Assembly (NCBI GenBank): GCA_900470775.1
Contig: UCBZ01000046.1
Coordinates: 1 to 62,255 of the forward strand
Origin: Hyphomicrobiales bacterium
Lineage (GTDB): Bacteria > Pseudomonadota > Alphaproteobacteria > Rhizobiales > Beijerinckiaceae
Length of the DNA: 62,255 nucleotides
Reading direction: 5' to 3'
The position numbers were made by a program, and so were the translations under genes. Shown here piece by piece: positions 8,311-17,772 of this stretch. Within the stretch, counting starts at the first letter, position 1. Every line of letters begins with the position of its first letter. The notes under the pieces were generated by a model. That model saw only the letters and a list, made by a program, of their open reading frames with translations. It did not search any database and was not told where the DNA came from.

Positions 8311-10155
8311 ATGCCGCAATCGCCTGTCGCCACCCGCCCTGCCTGCCGCTTCCAGTCCTTCTCCGAACCGAGTGATCCGGCCGAGGTCGCGCCCCGCATC
8401 GCCGCGTTGCGACAAGCCCTCGCCAAGCTGGGGCTGGCGGGCTTCATCGTGCCACGCGCCGATGAGCACCAGGGCGAGTATGTGCCAGGCCATATGGCGC
8501 GCCTCGCCTGGCTCACAGGCTTCACCGGCTCGGCCGGCAACGCCATCGTACTGGCGGATAAGGCCGCGCTGATCGTCGACGGCCGCTACACCATCCAGTC
8601 GGCCGAGCAGACCGACACCGCCGTCATTACGCCGACACGCATGGAAGAGACGCCGCTCGACCGCTGGATCGAGGCCAACCTGCCCGCCGGCAGACGCCTC
8701 GGCTACGATCCCTGGCTGCACACGGTCGATGGCGTCGCCAAGCTTGAAAAGGCGGCGGCTGCGGCCGGGGGCACGCTCGTCGCGGTCAACCAAAACCCGA
8801 TCGACGCGCTCTGGACGGATCGCCCAGCGCCCCCGACCGCGCCGGTCAAGGCGCATCGCGCCGATTTCGCCGGCGAGGACACGCAGAGCAAGCTCGCCCG
8901 CATCCAGGAAGCGCTCACCAGGGCGAAGGTCGATGCGCTGGTGGTTTCGGACCCGCATGCGCTGGCCTGGACCTTCAACATCCGCGGCGGCGATGTCGAG
9001 CACACGCCGCTGCCGCTGGGCTATGCCATCGTCCCGCGCGAGGGCCGGCCGACCGTCTTCATGGCGCCGGAGAAGATCACCAACGAGGCCGGCGACGCGA
9101 TTGGCGCGGTCGGCGAGATCGCGCCGCCCGCCGCCCTGGAAGCGCAGCTCGCCGCCCTGGGCGCGGCCGGCGCCAAGGTCCGCCTCGATGCGACCACCGC
9201 CGCATCCGCGCTCGCGACCTTGATCCGCGAGGCCGGCGGCACGCCCGATCCCGGCACCGACCCGATCGCGCTGATGAAGGCGCGCAAGAACGCGGCGGAA
9301 CTCGCCGGCACACGCGCCGCCCATCTGCGCGACGGCGCGGCGATGGTGCGCTTCCTGACCTGGCTGGCGCGCGAGGCGCCCGGCGGAGAACTCACCGAGA
9401 TCGACACCGTCGCGGCGCTCGAAGCCGAACGCGCCAAGACCGGGCTGCTGAAGGACGTCTCCTTCACCACCATCGCCGGCGCCGGCCCCAACGCGGCGCT
9501 GCCGCATTACCGCGTTACCGAGGCCAGCAACCGCAGGGTCGAGCCCGGCATCTTCCTGGTCGATTCCGGTGGCCAGTACGAGAACGGCACCACCGACATC
9601 ACCCGCACCATGGCAATCGGCGAGCCCAGCGACGAGATGCGCGACCGCTACACCCGCGTGCTCAAGGGCCATATCGCAATCTCGCGCGCGCTTTTCGTCA
9701 AGGGCACTTCGGGAGCGCAGCTCGATGCCTTGGCCCGATTGCCGCTCTGGCAGGCAGGCCTCGATTTCGACCACGGCACCGGCCACGGCGTCGGCAGCTA
9801 TCTCTCAGTGCATGAGGGGCCGCAGCGCATCTCCAAGCTCGGCACCACGCCGCTCGAACCCGGCATGATCCTCTCCAACGAGCCGGGCTACTACAAGGAA
9901 GGCGAATACGGCATCCGCATCGAGAACCTGATCGTGGTCGAGGAGCGCGCCATCCCCGGCGGCGACCGCACCATCTACGGCTTCGAAACGATCACCTGGT
10001 GCCCCTATGAGCGCGCGCTGATCGATCTGAAGCTGCTCGACGACGGCGAGATCGCCTGGATCAACGCCTATCACGCCCAAGTCTGGGGCAATCTTGCAGC
10101 CCTGGTCGAGGGTGAGGCGAAGGCTTGGCTGGAGGAGGCGTGTTTGCCGCTTTGA
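8311..10155 (+). CDS. Aminopeptidase P family protein (M24B)
   Basis: Metallopeptidase of 614 aa, the size of the long, three-domain Xaa-Pro aminopeptidases. Two creatinase-like N-terminal domains occupy about residues 20-330 and the pita-bread catalytic domain about 340-560. The five metal ligands are visible: two Asp in VDSGGQY and TTDITRT (about residues 416-430), His in HGTGHGVG (about 488), Glu in SNEPGYY (about 520) and Glu in IRIENL (about 536). It removes N-terminal residues preceding proline and is probably cytoplasmic, since no signal peptide is present. Monocistronic. Confidence 0.92.
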   Translation: MPQSPVATRPACRFQSFSEPSDPAEVAPRIAALRQALAKLGLAGFIVPRADEHQGEYVPGHMARLAWLTGFTGSAGNAIVLADKAALIVDGRYTIQSAEQTDTAVITPTRMEETPLDRWIEANLPAGRRLGYDPWLHTVDGVAKLEKAAAAAGGTLVAVNQNPIDALWTDRPAPPTAPVKAHRADFAGEDTQSKLARIQEALTRAKVDALVVSDPHALAWTFNIRGGDVEHTPLPLGYAIVPREGRPTVFMAPEKITNEAGDAIGAVGEIAPPAALEAQLAALGAAGAKVRLDATTAASALATLIREAGGTPDPGTDPIALMKARKNAAELAGTRAAHLRDGAAMVRFLTWLAREAPGGELTEIDTVAALEAERAKTGLLKDVSFTTIAGAGPNAALPHYRVTEASNRRVEPGIFLVDSGGQYENGTTDITRTMAIGEPSDEMRDRYTRVLKGHIAISRALFVKGTSGAQLDALARLPLWQAGLDFDHGTGHGVGSYLSVHEGPQRISKLGTTPLEPGMILSNEPGYYKEGEYGIRIENLIVVEERAIPGGDRTIYGFETITWCPYERALIDLKLLDDGEIAWINAYHAQVWGNLAALVEGEAKAWLEEACLPL

Positions 10156-10281
10156 GGGCTTCACTGCCTGGTGGCATGGGTTGGTCATGCGAAACGTGAA
10201 TGCCTGACCTGACATCAAGCGCTTGTCGCGCGCCCGTCACATGGCAACGATTATGCAACGGCTCCGACGAGGAGATGCCGT

Positions 10282-10374
10282 ATGCAGGACATGCCCCGCG
10301 ATGCCCGTATGTTTTTCGCCGCTTTTGCCATCGCGGCGGCGTCCTTGTGGTGCTGGCTCGGTGGCATGATCTGA
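10282..10374 (+). CDS. Putative 30-aa single-pass membrane microprotein
   Basis: A short ORF with an AGGAG ribosome site about eight bases before the ATG. The peptide has a charged N-terminus (MQDMPRDAR) and then one hydrophobic helix (FFAAFAIAAASLWCWLGG). It ends 23 bp before the convergent azlD stop codon. Its reality is inferred from the ribosome site and the N-in, helix-out layout only. Confidence 0.42.
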   Translation: MQDMPRDARMFFAAFAIAAASLWCWLGGMI

Positions 10375-10396
10375 CGCAAGGCGCCGCTCCCGCACC

Positions 10397-10696
10397 TTAC
10401 ATCAGCGCCCTGAACCCGACCACCGCCGCGACTCCGACCGCCACCACGCCCAGCAGTGGCAGCCGCGTCGCGGCCAGCGCCGCCAGCAGCGCAGCAGCCG
10501 TCTCGGGCCAGCCGGTCGCGAGCGCGCTCGGCGCGATCACCGCGACCAGGACGGCCGGCGGGATCGCGTCGAAGGCGGCCTGTGCGCGCGGCGACAGATC
10601 GAGCCGGCCGGCCAGTGCCAACCCGGCAATTCGGGTCGCATAGGTCGCGATGGCCATGCCGAGAATGGCGAGCAGGGTCTGGGGATCGAGCGTCAT
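10397..10696 (-). CDS. azlD: AzlD-domain branched-chain amino acid export subunit
   Basis: Small hydrophobic protein of 99 aa with about four membrane helices; ATYATRIAG near residue 17 and AFDAIPPAVL near residue 41 are typical of AzlD (PF05437). AzlC and AzlD together form a two-component exporter of branched-chain amino acids and analogues (BrnFE/YgaZH type). Its ATG overlaps the azlC stop codon in an ATGA junction, so the two are translationally coupled. Confidence 0.9.
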   Translation of the reverse strand: MTLDPQTLLAILGMAIATYATRIAGLALAGRLDLSPRAQAAFDAIPPAVLVAVIAPSALATGWPETAAALLAALAATRLPLLGVVAVGVAAVVGFRALM

Positions 10697-11412
10697 GGCT
10701 GGGCAGGCTCCGGCTTCGAGGGCTCCGGCGTGGCATCGCCTGCCGCGATCCAGGCAGCGGCCAGCCCGCAGAGCGCGCCGGCCAGCACATGCCAGGGCGG
10801 CCCGGCAAAGCGATAGGTCAGCGCCGAGGCGATGCCGGCGGCTGCCACCGTCCAGAACGTCACGCGCCCCTTCCAGAACGCCGCGACGAGCGCGATGAAC
10901 AGGGCGGTGAAGGCGAAATCGGCACCAAAGCGGCGGGGGTCGCCGAGCGTCGCGCCGACCACCGCGCCCAGCGTCGAGGTCGCGATCCAGCAGGCCACGA
11001 AGGGGCTCAGCATCCCGAACCAGTAGGCCGGCGTGAGCCGGTGCGTGCGCGCGCGCTTTTCTGCCAGCGCCCAGTTCTCGTCGGCCATGTAGTAGAGACC
11101 CAGCAGCTTCTGCCAGCGTGAAAAGCCCTGCAGCTTCGGCACCAGCGAAGCGCTCATCAGGATGTGCCGCGCATTGATCAAAAGCGTCGAGAACACGAGC
11201 GCGCCGATCGGCGCCGGCGTCGTCCAAAGCTCGACGGCCGCGAACTGCGCCCCGCCGGCGAAGACGAACACGCTCATGACCATGGTTTCGAGCGGCGAGA
11301 GCCCCTTGCCTGCCGCAAGCGCACCGAACAGCAGGCCGATCGGAATGGCCGCCAGCATCGCCGGCCAGATATCGCCAAGCCCACGCCGGGCGTCCTCGCT
11401 CAGGGTGGACAT
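10693..11412 (-). CDS. azlC: AzlC family amino acid exporter large subunit
   Basis: Membrane protein of 239 aa from the ATG chosen at 11412; the reading frame opens 42 bp earlier, but that would overlap the upstream araC gene. The AzlC (PF03591) features are the early helix with IPIGLLFGALA, the signature SVFVFAGGAQFAAVEL near residue 46 and LLINARHILMSASL near residue 76. It is the main subunit of the export pair with AzlD. It follows the AraC regulator by 13 bp, giving the operon araC-azlC-azlD, so the regulator probably controls the exporter. Confidence 0.92.
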   Translation of the reverse strand: MSTLSEDARRGLGDIWPAMLAAIPIGLLFGALAAGKGLSPLETMVMSVFVFAGGAQFAAVELWTTPAPIGALVFSTLLINARHILMSASLVPKLQGFSRWQKLLGLYYMADENWALAEKRARTHRLTPAYWFGMLSPFVACWIATSTLGAVVGATLGDPRRFGADFAFTALFIALVAAFWKGRVTFWTVAAAGIASALTYRFAGPPWHVLAGALCGLAAAWIAAGDATPEPSKPEPAQP

Positions 11413-11425
11413 GGCAGGTCGGCCT

Positions 11426-12364
11426 TCAGGAGAGATGGGCGGCACGGAACGCACCCGGCGTCACGCCCAGCCGCGCCTTGAAGGCGCGCGTCAGATGCGC
11501 CTGGTCGCAGAAGCCGGTGGCGGCTGCGACGGCGCTCGGCGCTTCTCCGCGCCGCAGCCGGTCGCGCGCCCGCCGCACCCGGACATCGACCAGCCAGGCA
11601 TGCGGCGTCAGCCCCGTTTCATGCCGGAAGGCGCGGATCAGGTGATGGCGCGGCAGGCCGCAGGCGCGCGAGAGATCGGCCAGGGAGAGGTCCTCGTCAT
11701 GGCGCGCCTCGAGCATCGCCTTGGCCAGTGCCACCGGCCCCTGTTCGCGCCCAACCTCCCGCACCGTGAGATCGGCATGCTTCGCCAGGCAGGAACCATA
11801 GGCGCGCAGCAGCGCCTCCTCGCCGGCCAGCATGTCGTTGCCCTCATCGAGCAGGCGATGCGCGGCGACGAACAGCGCCGACACATCCGGGTCCCGCACC
11901 ATCGGCTCGTGGAAGAACGGCGTCCCGACATCGTCGCGCTGCATCAGCGAGGCTGCGATCTCGCGCATCAGTTCGATCGTCGGATAGCTCATCCGGTAGC
12001 GGTAGCCGCCCTCATGCGGCAGACCGTCATGAACGTCGAAGGGATGATTGAAGACGACATCCCCCGCCCCCGCATACATCCGCCGGCCGCGCGCATGCCA
12101 GATCTCGCAGCCGGCCTCGATCGTCCCGACCGCATAGGTCTCGTGGACATGGGGCGCATAGGCATGGGTCGAGAACTGCGCCGACAGGAATTCGAGCCCG
12201 TCGAAACGGGCGGCTGTGAAGATGCGCGCATGCTCGCCCGGCAGCAGTGGCGTCTGGGCGAGCGCTTCGCCTTGGCTGATCAGATCCATGACCGCAGGAT
12301 ACAGCGGAACGCCTGGGGGCTGTCTTGAAGAAAAGTGATCGGGCGCATTCATGCGCCCGATCAT
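11426..12364 (-). CDS. AraC family transcriptional regulator of azlCD
   Basis: Regulator of about 310 aa. The N-terminal cupin-type AraC-binding domain (about 40-170) contains HVHETYAVGTIEAG, followed by two HTH motifs in the C-terminal 100 residues: LSLADLSRACGLPRHHLIRAF and the second around AAATGFCDQAHLTRAFKARL. Members with this binding domain beside azlCD usually sense amino acids. It is the first gene of the azlCD operon, so autoregulation is likely. The start could also be the ATG four codons in (MNAPDHF). Confidence 0.88.
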   Translation of the reverse strand: MIGRMNAPDHFSSRQPPGVPLYPAVMDLISQGEALAQTPLLPGEHARIFTAARFDGLEFLSAQFSTHAYAPHVHETYAVGTIEAGCEIWHARGRRMYAGAGDVVFNHPFDVHDGLPHEGGYRYRMSYPTIELMREIAASLMQRDDVGTPFFHEPMVRDPDVSALFVAAHRLLDEGNDMLAGEEALLRAYGSCLAKHADLTVREVGREQGPVALAKAMLEARHDEDLSLADLSRACGLPRHHLIRAFRHETGLTPHAWLVDVRVRRARDRLRRGEAPSAVAAATGFCDQAHLTRAFKARLGVTPGAFRAAHLS

Positions 12365-12397
12365 CCGGCGGTCGTGCTTCGGGCACGATATCCGTGG

Positions 12398-13645
12398 TCA
12401 GTGCGTCGCGGCGACCTTGCCTGTCGCGATCCGCTCGGCACTCTTCGAGCCCAGTGCCAGCACGCCGATACCGCCAATCAGCGTCGCCGCGGTCGCATAG
12501 CCGATGACGCCGAGCGTCCCGAAACCATCGACCAGAAGCCCGCCGAAGACGGCGCCGCTGGCGATCGCGATCTGGAACGCGGCAACGAGCAGTCCGCCGG
12601 CCGACTCGGCCTCTTCTTCCGGCGTCACGCGCACCAGCCAGGTCTGAAAGCCGACCGGCAGGGCCCCGAAGGCGAAGCCCCAGACGCCGACGGCGATGGC
12701 GGAGCCGAGCGGCGAAGAACCGACCAGCAACAGTACAATCCCCATCGCCGCGACCAGGAACGCACCGAAGATCACCGAGGCCTTGGCGCTGCGCGCCGTG
12801 ATGGCGCCGCCGGCCAAATTGCCGAAGAATCCGCCGATGCCATAGGCGAGCAGGACGAGCGAGATGGCCTCGACCGACAGCCGCGGAATCTGCTCCAGGA
12901 ACGGCCGGATATAGGTGAAGCCAGCGAAATGGCCGGAGATCACCACCACGATCCCGGCAAGCACGAGCGCGATGCTGGGGCGGCCGAGCAGCCGAAACAG
13001 CGTGCCCACATCTGGCGAACCCTGCGCCGGTAGTCGCGGCATCGTCGCGATCTGCACGGCCAGCGCCACGACACCGGTCACGGCCGAGAACACGAACACG
13101 ACCCGCCAGCCGAGAAGCTCGCCGAGATAGGCGCCGATCGGCGCGGCGCTGACGGTCGCAACCGAAACGCCGGTGAAGACCAGTGCCATGGCGCGCGGCA
13201 AGGCGCTCGGCGGAACCAGCCGCATCGCGGTCGCCGCGACCATCGACCAGAAGCCGCCGAGCCCGATGCCGAGCAGCACGCGCGCCGCGAGCAGCGTGGT
13301 CAGGTTGGTCGAGGCTGCGGCGAGAAGGCTCGACAGGATCAGCGAACCGGTCAGCGCCCAGATCACGATGCGCCGGTCGATGCCCCGCGTCACGATCGCG
13401 GTGGCGAGCCCCGCGATGGCACCGACGACGGCGGTGGCCGTTACCGCCTGGCCGGCGACACCGACCGAGACGCCGACATCGGCTGCCATCGGCGTCAGCA
13501 GGCTGGCGGGCAGGAATTCGGCGGTGACCAGGCCGAACACGCCGAGCGTGAGCGAGAAGACCGCCGCCCAGGCGGGATCGCTACGATCATGAGCGGCTGA
13601 GGGCGGATCGAGCAGCGGTGCTGCGATGGATGCTGAATCGGACAT
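12398..13645 (-). CDS. nepI: NepI-like MFS efflux transporter
   Basis: Twelve-helix major facilitator of 415 aa. Segments such as EFLPASLLTPMA, GVAGQAVT, ARVLLGIGLGGFWSM and SFTYIRP-like FTYIRPF follow E. coli NepI (purine ribonucleoside efflux) closely, so NepI-type drug/nucleoside export is the best assignment; the true substrate is unproven. The start is the ATG at 13645 because a GGAG ribosome site lies six bases before it; an ATG two codons upstream overlaps that site. Divergent from an AraC/cupin regulator 70 bp away, which probably controls it. Confidence 0.88.
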   Translation of the reverse strand: MSDSASIAAPLLDPPSAAHDRSDPAWAAVFSLTLGVFGLVTAEFLPASLLTPMAADVGVSVGVAGQAVTATAVVGAIAGLATAIVTRGIDRRIVIWALTGSLILSSLLAAASTNLTTLLAARVLLGIGLGGFWSMVAATAMRLVPPSALPRAMALVFTGVSVATVSAAPIGAYLGELLGWRVVFVFSAVTGVVALAVQIATMPRLPAQGSPDVGTLFRLLGRPSIALVLAGIVVVISGHFAGFTYIRPFLEQIPRLSVEAISLVLLAYGIGGFFGNLAGGAITARSAKASVIFGAFLVAAMGIVLLLVGSSPLGSAIAVGVWGFAFGALPVGFQTWLVRVTPEEEAESAGGLLVAAFQIAIASGAVFGGLLVDGFGTLGVIGYATAATLIGGIGVLALGSKSAERIATGKVAATH

Positions 13646-13714
13646 GGGCATCTCCAGGGGTTGGCCGGCAAGATGGGCGTGACCGCTTGGAGCTTCCATG
13701 CTATATCCGCCACA

Positions 13715-14725
13715 ATGCGTGACCATTCGTCCAAAAATGCTGCGGCGCACTCAAACGACCCGCTGACCGTGATGCTTCGCGGCTTGCGGCTCGACGGGGT
13801 CGATTACGGCCGCTGCGAGATGTCGGCACCGTGGAGCATCGCCTTTCCCGCCCAGACCGCGGCGCGGTTCTATTTCGTCTCGCAGCGCAGCTGCTGGCTG
13901 CTGACGCCCGCGCAGGAATGGGTGAAGCTCAACGACGGGGATGCGGTGCTGCTGCCGCGGGGCGCGGCGCATGTCCTGGCCAGCGCGCCCGATGCCGAGG
14001 GCGTCGCGCCCGGCAGCTGTCAGGTCGAGAAGCTCTGCGGCAACATCTTCGAACTCAAGGGCGGTGGAAGCGGCGAGCAGACGCTGCTCTTCAGCGGCAG
14101 CATGGTCTTCAACATCGATGCGTCGCATCCGCTGCTGCGGATGATGCCGGATTTGATGCGCAGTTTTGAGCTGACCACCATCGAGCCCGGCATACCCCAT
14201 CTGCTCGAGGCGATGGGGCGCGAGGTCGCGATGGACCGCGTCGGCGCCGGCGGCATCCTCGCCCGGCTGGCCGACGTGCTGGCCGCGACGATCATCAGGT
14301 CATGGGTCGAGAGCGGCTGCGGCGACGCCACGGGCTGGATCGCGGCGGCGCGCTGCCCCGATATCGGGCGGGTGCTGGCCGCCATCCATGTCGAGCCTGA
14401 CAAGGATTGGACCGTCGCCGCGCTCGCCCGGATGATGGGCGCGTCCCGCTCCGGCTTCGCCGAGCGCTTCGCCTCGGTCGTCGGCGAGACCCCGGCGCGC
14501 TATGTCGCGCAGATCCGGATGCATCAGGCCCGGCAGTGGCTGGTCCAGGACAAGCTCAGGATCGCCGTCGTGGCGCGGCGGCTGGGCTATGAATCGGAGG
14601 CCTCCTTCAGCCGGGCCTTCAAGCGTATCACCGGCGCGGCTCCAAGCCAGGTCCGGGCCGGCGATGGGCGCAGCCCTGCCCTGTTCGGCAGCGTCTCGGC
14701 GTTGAATTCTCCGACGGAGGCGTGA
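13715..14725 (+). CDS. AraC family regulator with cupin_6 domain
   Basis: Regulator of 336 aa from the ATG at 13715; the frame is open to 13661 but would run toward the divergent transporter start. The N-terminal cupin_6 domain (about 10-190) shows the characteristic run DGVDYGRCEMSAPWSI and LNDGDAVLLPRGAAHVLAS. The C-terminal double HTH spans about residues 225-320, with WTVAALARMMGASRSGFAERF and VARRLGYESEASFSRAFKR. Regulators of this type usually sit beside, and control, one MFS exporter or oxidoreductase, here the divergent NepI-like gene. Confidence 0.9.
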   Translation: MRDHSSKNAAAHSNDPLTVMLRGLRLDGVDYGRCEMSAPWSIAFPAQTAARFYFVSQRSCWLLTPAQEWVKLNDGDAVLLPRGAAHVLASAPDAEGVAPGSCQVEKLCGNIFELKGGGSGEQTLLFSGSMVFNIDASHPLLRMMPDLMRSFELTTIEPGIPHLLEAMGREVAMDRVGAGGILARLADVLAATIIRSWVESGCGDATGWIAAARCPDIGRVLAAIHVEPDKDWTVAALARMMGASRSGFAERFASVVGETPARYVAQIRMHQARQWLVQDKLRIAVVARRLGYESEASFSRAFKRITGAAPSQVRAGDGRSPALFGSVSALNSPTEA

Positions 14726-15615
14726 GCGCTCCACAGGCCACTGACACCGCTGGGTGGTCGCAGTCGCCACGTCAGCCGCTGAACCAGCGGAATTCAGCTG
14801 AAAAGCCGCTAATCCAGCTTATTCCCCCCAAACTTGGATGCATAGTGGTGAAAACAGGCCCTGATTGATCTCAAAAAGTTCCGCAGTGAGGAGCTTTCGA
14901 GACGGCAATGGGCCAAATTTACCCATAAACGTACATCGGATGGTTCGGTAAGGCTGGCCACTTTCGCGAGCACAAGCGTTCACAGGAGGTGGCGGCGCGG
15001 CGCAGCTGGTCCGAATTGCGCAGCCGCGCCGACGCCGGTCCGCCGCACTCACGTCGCCAAGTCGCACGGCGGAATTGATGCCTGCGTTACCAGCGTTTGC
15101 CCGGCGCGGATCATTGTTTCATCGACGTTCCTGAATGGCTGCGCTGATCCCAAAATTCTCCTTCCCGAAAATCCCAAGAATGCCTGAGGAGGGATGACCG
15201 CGGACAAGAGTTTTATCGGGGTTCTGAGTTGCTGCCGTGCGCCCCGGTGCAAGTGATCGTTGCCAGGAAATCCCGATGCCCACAACAGGCGCTTCCTGCC
15301 CGCTCGCCTGTTGCGCGTTTGTGGCGCTTTCGGCCGGCCGAGTGATGGCGGTTTTGGCCCATGGCCGACAACGAGAAGGTCGGCTTTCGGGCGGTCTGGT
15401 TGGGGACTTGCTAAGCGGGGAGTTGCGCCATCGGAATCTCGGCCTCCCCTCTGACCAATCCCTCCTCCGCCTCTCGGCTAGGAACAGCGTCCCGAAACTG
15501 CCGAGCCAACCATTCAGGGCTGATGTTTTCAAATATGATGCGAGCAATTCCCTACGCGGCAAAGAACCCCTTAAAGAGCCTGGAGTGGCCCAGATTCCGT
15601 GTCAGAACCTTCGTT
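14726..15615. other. Long non-coding / degenerate region before the polysaccharide genes
   Basis: About 890 bp with slightly lower GC and no credible intact gene in any frame. A perfect 6-bp hairpin (CCGCTG-AAC-CAGCGG) lies at 14776-14790. A short minus-strand stretch at 15411-15551 reads protein-like (ENISPEWLARQF...) but is closed by a stop codon upstream, which suggests a decayed gene. The block probably marks the eroded 3' side of a former surface-polysaccharide cluster. Confidence 0.45.
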
Positions 15616-16545
15616 TCAGGAAGCATAAACCCGAACATAATCGATCCGCAGGCGTGCTGTCTGGTCCTCGGGCGTCAGCGGGTTGGGAAACGGGACGTCG
15701 GAGCGTAGAGCTAGCGTCAGGAGCAGCCAGAACACGTCGCCATGGGAGTCGATTTCGGCTGCCCGTCCGATCCGCCAGTCGATAGCTCGACCGGTCTTGG
15801 GATCCCGGATTGGCTGGCGTTCGAAATAAAGCACGCAGCGATCCCCTTCTATCAAACCGCCAAAGCGGAAATAACCACTGGTCAGATCGACTTCACTGGG
15901 AACGCCGACACCTTCGTGATGCTCACCCGGCTTGCCCCATTCGTGCAGATATGCGCCATAGAGTCTGCGCTCCCAGCCCTTGTGCTCGACGATATCGATC
16001 TCGATGCTGGTTTGAGGATAGAGTATGCTGCGGCCGTTCATCAACCAGAACGCCGGAAAGCTCAGCGGATGCGCCGGGACCCACATGCGCGCTTCGAAAT
16101 AGCCGTTGCGCCAGCCTTTCAAGATCGTGCCGTCCCGCCGCGCCGTTTGAAGATTGCCGGATATCCACTGGAATTCGGGAAGATGATTGCCGTAGTACAT
16201 TGGCACGCTCATCGGCCGTCCCAGGTAACGGGCAGAGATCTCGAGAGCATGTCCGCCGGAGGCCTGCGGATCCACGACGATGGCGTAAGGGTCGAAGCCC
16301 TCTTCACCTCCGCGCCGACTGAAGGCCGAGCGACCATAGAAGCCAGCATCGTTGGTGGTCGATTTCGGGCCTGCATGCCAGATCGCCGGGTCAAGACTGG
16401 CGAATTGTTCGTCAAAGACAAGTGTACGACCTATCGTGGGGTCAGCCGCATTCTGCGCTTCGGCCGGCGCCGTCTTGATGCCGGTCCCGCCCGCTAGAAC
16501 AGCGGTGGCGGCGAGAAAATTCCGGCGAGACGGCATGATCGGCAT
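15616..16545 (-). CDS. Glycoside hydrolase family 16 protein, Tat-exported
   Basis: Secreted beta-glycanase of 309 aa. The start at 16545 has a GGGGAAG ribosome site. A twin-arginine signal follows (PSRRNFLAATAVLAGG). The mature part has the GH16 jelly-roll layout with the catalytic signature EIDIVE near residue 188, preceded by FPAFWLMNGR, so nucleophile and acid/base Glu are both present. GH16 members in EPS loci (ExoK-like) trim beta-1,3/1,4-glucans or succinoglycan-type polymers, which fits the adjacent glycosyltransferase. It is the last gene of the order FAD oxidoreductase, glycosyltransferase, GH16. Confidence 0.88.
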   Translation of the reverse strand: MPIMPSRRNFLAATAVLAGGTGIKTAPAEAQNAADPTIGRTLVFDEQFASLDPAIWHAGPKSTTNDAGFYGRSAFSRRGGEEGFDPYAIVVDPQASGGHALEISARYLGRPMSVPMYYGNHLPEFQWISGNLQTARRDGTILKGWRNGYFEARMWVPAHPLSFPAFWLMNGRSILYPQTSIEIDIVEHKGWERRLYGAYLHEWGKPGEHHEGVGVPSEVDLTSGYFRFGGLIEGDRCVLYFERQPIRDPKTGRAIDWRIGRAAEIDSHGDVFWLLLTLALRSDVPFPNPLTPEDQTARLRIDYVRVYAS

Positions 16546-16591
16546 CGATCTTCCCCATCCGTACGTGATTGGTGAAAGCGGCTCTCCACGC

Positions 16592-17686
16592 TCAGCCGAG
16601 GTGCGGCAGTACCGGGGCGACTTTGCGACCGCATTGCTTGATCGCACCGTCATAGACATCAAGCGTTTCGCGGACGACACGCGTAATTTTCAGATGATCG
16701 ATCCGGTTTTGGCTCTGCTCGCGCCAGTGCTTGATGGCCCGGGTGTCCGCCACCAGGCCTGAGAGCGCAGCGGCCAGGGCCTCAGGATCCCGAGCCGGCA
16801 CCAGGATTCCGGCCTTGCCGGCTTCCAGCAATTCCGGAATGCCATCAACCTCCGTCGCGACGACAGCGCACCCCGCTTCCCTGGCTTCTGACAAGACCAG
16901 AGGGGCCGGATCGGCATGGGACGGCAGTACGAAAATGTCGGCGCCGCGCATCCAGCTGAACGGGTCCCGCTGGCTGCCCTCGAAACGCACTGCCTCACGG
17001 CACGGCAACTCGGCAACGTTGGCGCGATAGCTGTCCGCGAATGGACCGTCACCGACGATGTGCAGACGGGCCGCAGGATGCCGCCGGTGGACCAGGTCGA
17101 ATGCTGTGAAAAGGTCCGTCAGCCCCTTGCGCGGATGCAGGCCACCAACAAAGAGAATGCTCGGCGAGGCAAGCGCTACCGTCGCCAGGTCGCGCTGCGC
17201 GAAGCGCGCCGCGCCGATAGTGCCGTTGAGAATGATGCGTAGCCTGGCGGCTGGAATGCCGCGCTGCCGCATTGAGGCGCCGACGGCCGCGCTGACCGCG
17301 ATCACCCGCGTGCCCAACCCCATCAGCACTGCACTTTTCTCGAAGGCGTTATGGACGGTCGTGATCAACGGAACGCCGGCCAGCCGGCAGGTCGGCCAAG
17401 CCAGTACTGCGCTGGTCATCATATGAGCGTGCACGATGTCAGCGCGCCAGGTCCGCACCAGACGGCGCAGTGCCCAGGATGATTTCAGCAGCGGGATCAT
17501 CTGGCGCCGGTGGTCGATGGCGAAGGTTTCGACGCCGTGATGGGCTAGCAGCTTGTCAAAATCCCCGCCGCCACTCGCGACAGCAACTGCGTGACCAAGC
17601 CGGCTCTGTTCGCATGCGAGATCGACCGCGGCATGCACATGGCCGTTCGACTGCTCCGTATGGTTCAGCAGGTGCAGGATGCGCAT
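16592..17686 (-). CDS. Glycosyltransferase family 4 protein
   Basis: GT-B fold glycosyltransferase of 364 aa. The N-terminal domain starts with MRILHLLNHTEQSNGHV and includes DIVHAHMM near residue 85; the C-terminal donor-binding domain has SILFVGGLHPRKGL near residue 178, GDGPF near residue 217 and the EX7E-like region PAPLVLSEAREAGCAVVATEVDGIPE split across residues 265-290. It transfers a sugar from a nucleotide donor in cell-surface polysaccharide synthesis; donor and acceptor are not predictable. It lies 46 bp upstream of the GH16 gene and 86 bp downstream of the truncated FAD oxidoreductase. Confidence 0.88.
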   Translation of the reverse strand: MRILHLLNHTEQSNGHVHAAVDLACEQSRLGHAVAVASGGGDFDKLLAHHGVETFAIDHRRQMIPLLKSSWALRRLVRTWRADIVHAHMMTSAVLAWPTCRLAGVPLITTVHNAFEKSAVLMGLGTRVIAVSAAVGASMRQRGIPAARLRIILNGTIGAARFAQRDLATVALASPSILFVGGLHPRKGLTDLFTAFDLVHRRHPAARLHIVGDGPFADSYRANVAELPCREAVRFEGSQRDPFSWMRGADIFVLPSHADPAPLVLSEAREAGCAVVATEVDGIPELLEAGKAGILVPARDPEALAAALSGLVADTRAIKHWREQSQNRIDHLKITRVVRETLDVYDGAIKQCGRKVAPVLPHLG

Positions 17687-17772
17687 TGGCTGACCACGCT
17701 ACTGGCTCCGATCGACGCGCCCGTGCGACGCGCGAGCCTCTGCGCGACCGCCGGACAAAACGGTTACTGCAT

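Noticed and set aside
15237..15785. A 182-codon plus-strand frame
   Set aside because: It is low in protein-like features and overlaps the GH16 gene antisense.
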